Origin: Ruminococcus sp. FMBCY1
Lineage (GTDB): Bacteria; Bacillota; Clostridia; Oscillospirales; Acutalibacteraceae
NCBI RefSeq assembly: GCF_023921805.1
Contig: NZ_CP074197.1
Coordinates: forward strand, 2,170,001-2,234,000
Length of the DNA: 64,000 bases
Direction of reading: 5' to 3'
Part shown: positions 59,854-64,000 of the stretch, piece by piece
Layout of the letters: the number at the start of each line of letters is the position of its first letter
Position numbering within the stretch: position 1 is the stretch's first letter
Notes under the pieces: model-generated
Database searches by the model: none
Told to the model about the DNA's origin: nothing
Seen by the model: the letters and a program-made list of their open reading frames with translations, nothing else
Position numbers and translations under genes: made by a program

Positions 59854-61836
59854 GTGGATATTGAAATTTTATTGGTAAACCAAAACGATACCCCTGCATT
59901 AGACAGCGGCGAACTTTCGGACAAACTTGCCGAAAACGGTTTTACGCTTACCTATATAACACCTGTCGACTTTAAAAGTAAAAAAATTATTTCCGCTCTT
60001 GACAAATGTGCGGATAATAATGAAAAGCCTTCTGTTGTAATTTTGGCAAACGCACTTTCGGATAAAGGTGCGGACAGCTTTAAAAAACATTTTTCAGAGG
60101 TAGTTGCACAGGCGGAAAAAGCCGAAAAACCCAAAGCTCCGAAAGACTATTGGAAAAAGCGCACAAAAGCGCTGAAAAATGCTGAAAAATTGAAATTATC
60201 AGACGAAAGAGTGCAGGAGATAAAAGACAGTTTTAAGCTGTACAGAAAGAAATCCAAGATATTTAATCTCGGCGATTTAGGAAACGGCTGCAAAGGCTTT
60301 TGCTTTATGTACAAGGGTATGAAAGTCACAGCATTGCCACAGAAAAAATATTCGCTGAACAATATCGACGATATGATTTTGGCGGCGGCTCAAAAAACTG
60401 TTGAAGTGTTTGAAAATAACGAGGCGGAGTATCCCGGCGGATTCAGTAAGGTTGAGTATGTTCCTCCCAAAAAAGGACTGAAATACCGATTTATTCCGAT
60501 GCGTGGCGACAGCGGTAAGGAAATTGCGAGAAAATCCGTTGCAATTGTTTCACTTGTTGTGTTTGTCGGCGCTCTTTCAATGCTGTTTTACAATATGGTT
60601 TACCTGAGTTATCAGAATAAAGAAAAAATGAATGATATTCAGATGATTTACCATAATACAACTGATGATAATACTTCGCAGGGCGGAGATAAAAAACCGT
60701 CAGAAGAAGAAAAAGTGGATTGGGCAAAACTCAAAGATATTAATAAGGAAATTGTCGGTTGGATACAGATTAACGATACCGGAATCGACTATCCTGTGCT
60801 GTATCACGAGGGTGACAGCCGTTCTTCTCAGTATTATCTTTACCGAGATTACAGAGGCAATCCTGATGATTGGGGCAGTGTGTTCATAGACTATCGAAGT
60901 ACCGAGAGCACAAAGAGCAAAAATGTTATTATGCACGGTCATCATATGAATGACGGTACAATGTTTGCGGGTATGCTCAAATACGGCAGATACTCCATAG
61001 ATATGGATTTCTACAAAAAAGCTCCGACAATTACATTTAACACTCCCGAAGAAAATGCGACATACAAGATAATTTCCGTGTTCAAGACAAACACATTGTC
61101 AAGTCACGGCGAATTCTTTAACTATATGATAGGTTCATTCCAAAATGATAAGGATTTTATGAACTATGTTTATAATGTCAGAGTTCGTTCAATGGTGAAT
61201 TGCCCTGTTGATGTAAACGAAGACGACAGCCTTATCACACTTTCAACCTGTTCGTATGAATATACGGATTTCAGAACAGTAATTGTTGCAAGAAAGGTAA
61301 GGAACGGCGAATCGGCAAAGGTTGATGTTTCACAGGCATCTGCAAATAATAATGCAGTATGGCCGCAGGTTTACTATGACAGAAACGGCGGTACACGTCC
61401 AAAGGTAACAGATTTCTGTACTGCATATGAAGCAGGTCAGATTGACTGGTACAGCGGCGATTATGACTTTAAGGATCAGAAAGTGGTTGAGGCAACTACC
61501 GCACCTGCTACAACAGATGCACAAGGCAATACAGTAAAACCGACACAACAGCCAACAACCGCTCAACCTACAACGAAGGCTAAGGTTTATGTAACAGTCA
61601 AGTTTATTAACTATGACGGAACACAAATCAGCGAACAGAAAGTTGAAGTAGGAAAGTCGGCAAAAGCACCGGCTGATCCCGTAAAGCCGAGTGATGATTA
61701 TTACGACTATGTATTTAAAGGCTGGCAGCTTGATTTCAGCAAGGTTTACAGTGATATGACAATCGCACCTAACTTTGAGCCTGTATTAAAACAGCAGGCT
61801 ACCGATGCTCCTGCAGAGGAGGTAGCGGCAGAATGA
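59854..61836 (+). CDS. Class B sortase with cytoplasmic MoaB/CinA-like and extracellular repeat domains
   Basis: Product of 660 aa. Residues 1-75 (IEILLVNQNDTPALDSGELSDKLAENG, VVILANALSDKGADSF) resemble a MoaB/CinA-type fold. A charged region follows, then a membrane helix at about 230-250 (SVAIVSLVVFVGALSMLFYNMVY). The sortase B domain has catalytic His in VIMHGHHMNDGTMF, Cys in ITLSTCSYE and Arg in FRTVIVARK. A Thr/Pro linker leads to an InlB-type beta repeat (KFINYDGTQISEQKVEVGKSA). GTG start. It probably anchors surface proteins or crosslinks pilins; no substrate gene adjoins. Confidence 0.88.
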   Translation: MDIEILLVNQNDTPALDSGELSDKLAENGFTLTYITPVDFKSKKIISALDKCADNNEKPSVVILANALSDKGADSFKKHFSEVVAQAEKAEKPKAPKDYWKKRTKALKNAEKLKLSDERVQEIKDSFKLYRKKSKIFNLGDLGNGCKGFCFMYKGMKVTALPQKKYSLNNIDDMILAAAQKTVEVFENNEAEYPGGFSKVEYVPPKKGLKYRFIPMRGDSGKEIARKSVAIVSLVVFVGALSMLFYNMVYLSYQNKEKMNDIQMIYHNTTDDNTSQGGDKKPSEEEKVDWAKLKDINKEIVGWIQINDTGIDYPVLYHEGDSRSSQYYLYRDYRGNPDDWGSVFIDYRSTESTKSKNVIMHGHHMNDGTMFAGMLKYGRYSIDMDFYKKAPTITFNTPEENATYKIISVFKTNTLSSHGEFFNYMIGSFQNDKDFMNYVYNVRVRSMVNCPVDVNEDDSLITLSTCSYEYTDFRTVIVARKVRNGESAKVDVSQASANNNAVWPQVYYDRNGGTRPKVTDFCTAYEAGQIDWYSGDYDFKDQKVVEATTAPATTDAQGNTVKPTQQPTTAQPTTKAKVYVTVKFINYDGTQISEQKVEVGKSAKAPADPVKPSDDYYDYVFKGWQLDFSKVYSDMTIAPNFEPVLKQQATDAPAEEVAAE

Positions 61837-62255
61837 CAGGTGAACTGATTTTTTACGCCGCTCGCAAAACATCACTTTGCGAAAGGTCGTTAAGAAAGAG
61901 CTTTTCGGAGCTTGATTTAATTGCAGATGAGGCAAAATTTGCTGCAAACTGCAAAACTCTCGGAGAGCTCGTTGTAAGTTCCCTCAAAACAAACGACATA
62001 GTTTTTGTTACGGGTGGCTTAGATATAGGCGGAGAAAGCGACAGCCCAAGTGTTTTTGCAAGGGCTTTTGCGGATAATCCGCCGTTGGAAATGAAAAGGT
62101 TAAAAAATTCCTCCGGCAGTGACGGTTATGTATTTGCATCGGATTCGCAGGCAATAATTCTTTTGCCCGATGATCCGCAGCAGATAGAAAACATAATGAA
62201 CGGCGCTTTAAGAGGATTTCTAAAAAGGTATAGGGAAAACAAATTGATTGCTTAA
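61833..62255 (+). CDS. CinA/MoaB-like small protein
   Basis: Product of 140 aa. LVVSSLKTNDIVFVTGGLDIGGESDSPSVFARAF is reminiscent of the molybdopterin-binding MoaB/CinA core (TGG...D/S...P), and residues 110-135 (DSQAIILLPDDPQQIENIM) continue it. It overlaps the sortase gene by 4 bases and resembles that protein's N-terminal domain in type, so the two may interact. Enzymatic function is unlikely to be molybdopterin synthesis, since no moa genes are present. Confidence 0.6.
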   Translation: MTGELIFYAARKTSLCERSLRKSFSELDLIADEAKFAANCKTLGELVVSSLKTNDIVFVTGGLDIGGESDSPSVFARAFADNPPLEMKRLKNSSGSDGYVFASDSQAIILLPDDPQQIENIMNGALRGFLKRYRENKLIA

Positions 62256-62285
62256 ATGCAGCAAAGAGGAAAGGAACAGCATTTT

Positions 62286-63545
62286 ATGAAAACAGAAGCA
62301 TTTGAAAAATACGAGTCATCAGTACGCTCTTACTGCCGACACTTCCCGACAGTTTTTACAACTGCAAAGGGTTCAATCATCAAAGATGAAGAGGGCAACG
62401 AATATATAGACTTTTTCTGCGGTGCAGGTGCGGTAAACTACGGTCATAACAATGAATACATCAAAGCAAAGACTCTTGAGTATTTTTCAACAGACGGAAT
62501 TATTCACGCACTTGATATGTACACAGTTCCAAAGCGTGAATTTATTGAAACACTTGAAACAAAGATTCTTGAGCCGAGAGGATTTGACTACAGAATTCAG
62601 TTCCCGGGCCCGACAGGTACAAACGCTGTTGAGGCTGCATTAAAGCTTGCAAGAAAGTATACAGGCAGAAGAAACATCTTTGCATTTATGGGTTGTTTCC
62701 ACGGTATGACACTCGGTGCACTTTCCGCAACATCAGAAATGTTTGCGAGAAACGGCGCTATTGCATCTCTTACAGATTGTACACACATTCCTGCTCCTTA
62801 TATGGTAGAGGGTCTTGATGTAGTTAAGTATATGCAGATGCTCATTGATGACGACCATTCTGCAACAGATAAGCCTGCGGCTGTTATTATGGAAACCGTA
62901 CAGGCAGAGGGTGGCATCAGAGTATTTGATGTTGAGTTCTTAAAGGCTGTAAGGGAGTTCTGCACAAAGAACGATATTCTTATGATTGTTGATGATATTC
63001 AGATCGGTTGCTGCCGCAGCGGCTCATTCTTCTCGTTTGAGCGTGCAGGTATTCAGCCTGACATTGTTGTAATGTCAAAATCAATCGGCGGTATCGGTAT
63101 GCCAATGTCAATTGTACTTCATAAGCCTGAAATTGATGTATGGAAGCCGGGAGAGCATAACGGCACATTCAGAGGCAATCAGCTTTCATTTGTTGCAGGT
63201 AAGGCTGCTATTGAGTATCTTCTCGAAAACAATGTAGAGGCTGAAACAAAGCGTAAGGGTGATATTGTAAAGAACTTTGTTGAAAAGGAAATTCTTCCGC
63301 TTAACGATAAACTTGAGCTTAGAGGTATCGGACTTATGTGGGGTATTGACTGCTCAAAGATTGATTCTGCTCTTGCATCTAAACTTTCTGACCTTTGCTT
63401 TACAAAGAATCTTATTTGCGAGGTAGCCGGCAGAAATGGCAGCGTATTGAAAATTATGCCTGCTCTTGTAATTGAGGACGAACTTCTCTTAAAGGGACTT
63501 AACATTGTTAAGGAAGCATTTAAGGAACTTCTTGCTGATTATTAA
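62286..63545 (+). CDS. Diaminobutyrate-2-oxoglutarate aminotransferase (EctB-like)
   Basis: Product of 419 aa, class III PLP aminotransferase. YIDFFCGAGAVNYGHNN, FPGPTGTNAVEAALKLARKYTGR, FMGCFHGMTLGALSATS, IVDDIQIGCCRSG and the PLP lysine in DIVVMSKSIGGIGMPMS; these are characteristic of EctB-type enzymes making 2,4-diaminobutyrate from aspartate semialdehyde. ectA and ectC are not adjacent, so ectoine synthesis is not supported; diaminobutyrate may feed another product. The ATG at 62286 follows AAAGGA. Confidence 0.85.
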   Translation: MKTEAFEKYESSVRSYCRHFPTVFTTAKGSIIKDEEGNEYIDFFCGAGAVNYGHNNEYIKAKTLEYFSTDGIIHALDMYTVPKREFIETLETKILEPRGFDYRIQFPGPTGTNAVEAALKLARKYTGRRNIFAFMGCFHGMTLGALSATSEMFARNGAIASLTDCTHIPAPYMVEGLDVVKYMQMLIDDDHSATDKPAAVIMETVQAEGGIRVFDVEFLKAVREFCTKNDILMIVDDIQIGCCRSGSFFSFERAGIQPDIVVMSKSIGGIGMPMSIVLHKPEIDVWKPGEHNGTFRGNQLSFVAGKAAIEYLLENNVEAETKRKGDIVKNFVEKEILPLNDKLELRGIGLMWGIDCSKIDSALASKLSDLCFTKNLICEVAGRNGSVLKIMPALVIEDELLLKGLNIVKEAFKELLADY

Positions 63546-63564
63546 TATTTAATAGATGTAAATT

Positions 63565-63598
63565 AAGCCTGTTCGGTTTTCACTGAACAGGCTTTTGC
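63565..63598 (+). terminator. Terminator of the aminotransferase gene
   Basis: AAGCCTGTTC (63565-63574) pairs with GAACAGGCTT (63585-63594), followed by TTTGCTT. Confidence 0.88.
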
Positions 63599-63630
63599 TT
63601 AGAGAGTTTTATTAAATTTTGAGGTGAATT

Positions 63631-64000
63631 AGGTTTTAGCTGATTGCTTTATCAAGCAATTATAAAAGTTTGGTCGATCTTTTCAAAGGTCGTGGGTGTG
63701 GGCAAAGCCCACAAATACTTTCCGTTTATGCAATCTAACGATAGCCAAACAGCTCGCTGTTTGGCGGCTTGAACACAACGGCGAATGCCATTAAATGCGA
63801 TAGCAACAAGAAAGCCATTCGATATATAATGAAAAGTTAATGATTTCTTTTATAAAAGGCTGTCGCCTGTTTTTTCAAACTCGGTGCAAGCACGCAAACT
63901 GCCACGCTGTTTGCGCCTGATAAATTGTTATATCGGAAGATTTTTATGGGCGCTGCCCAAACCCGCAATTTTTGAAAAATTGAGTAAACTTTTTTTGCTT
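63631..64000 (-). repeat. Hairpin-rich MITE-like repeat, copy 3, inverted and cut by the window edge
   Basis: The reverse complement matches copies at 50738 and 56406. It begins with a degenerate terminal repeat (TTAGGTTTTAGC, about 63630), followed by GGTCGATC, the GTGGGCAAAGCCCAC palindrome and GCAAACTGCCACGCTG. The far terminus is outside the window. Confidence 0.8.

Overview
The window reads as a low-GC, spore-forming anaerobic clostridium of the gut or rumen, most like Ruminococcus (an R. bromii-like organism is my inference). It shows an oxygen-sensitive class III ribonucleotide reductase, a T-box leader, spoVAC, frequent TTG/GTG starts with strong AGGAGG sites, a secreted GH13 amylase, and a dockerin/cohesin-like pair. 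No rRNA, tRNA or CRISPR array was seen.

Bases 1 to about 23,245 are the right-hand part of an integrative mobile element whose left end lies outside the window. Its right end has a tyrosine integrase, four consecutive excisionase-like genes, a MazF-like toxin, a sigma-like factor, an ImmA/IrrE peptidase and a DinB polymerase divergent from an XRE repressor, with shared operators between them. An IS30-family transposase gene sits between the repressor and a second ImmA/IrrE gene. The element abuts a 3' fragment of metG. Its cargo at 1.6-4.4 kb is a WYL regulator, two methyltransferases and a reductase. Its cargo at 4.4-13.3 kb is an oxygen and sulfur-redox defence island. One unit (perR, a flavin reductase-rubredoxin-rubrerythrin fusion, lactate dehydrogenase, superoxide reductase, rubredoxin) starts from a consensus promoter flanked by Fur/PerR-like palindromes. 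Three more units (SDR; thioredoxin-rhodanese-CoA-disulfide reductase; thioredoxin-thioredoxin reductase) each carry the same palindrome GTGAT-N3-ATCAC, centred exactly 29 bp before the -10 box. A Crp/Fnr-family gene inside the island keeps the R-E-xxx-R recognition residues of CRP, which suits that half-site.

Bases 23.7-30.4 kb are an accessory stretch. Two gene cassettes (an EEP-fold nuclease and a stand-alone EF-Tu-domain-2-like protein) share nearly identical leader and terminal hairpins. A frameshifted acetyltransferase, a lipoprotein, an ATPase, a hydrolase, and a T-box leader placed before a GNAT acetyltransferase follow.

Bases 30.4-64 kb are core chromosome: ilvD, an EF-G-like GTPase, a CDF transporter, nrdDG with NrdR-like boxes, a sulfur locus (O-acetylhomoserine sulfhydrylase, Rrf2 regulator, cysK) with shared operators and a leader peptide ending in three cysteines, a Tim44-like membrane protein, a HAD phosphatase, amylase, citrate synthase, the cohesin-like lipoprotein and dockerin-CotH protein, pyk-aroK, spoVAC, cysteine desulfurase-thiI, a sortase B with extra domains, and an EctB-like aminotransferase. 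An ISL3-type insertion sequence lies in the citrate synthase terminator. Three copies of a hairpin-rich, roughly 435-bp repeat with terminal inverted repeats lie at 50.7, 56.4 and 63.6 kb.
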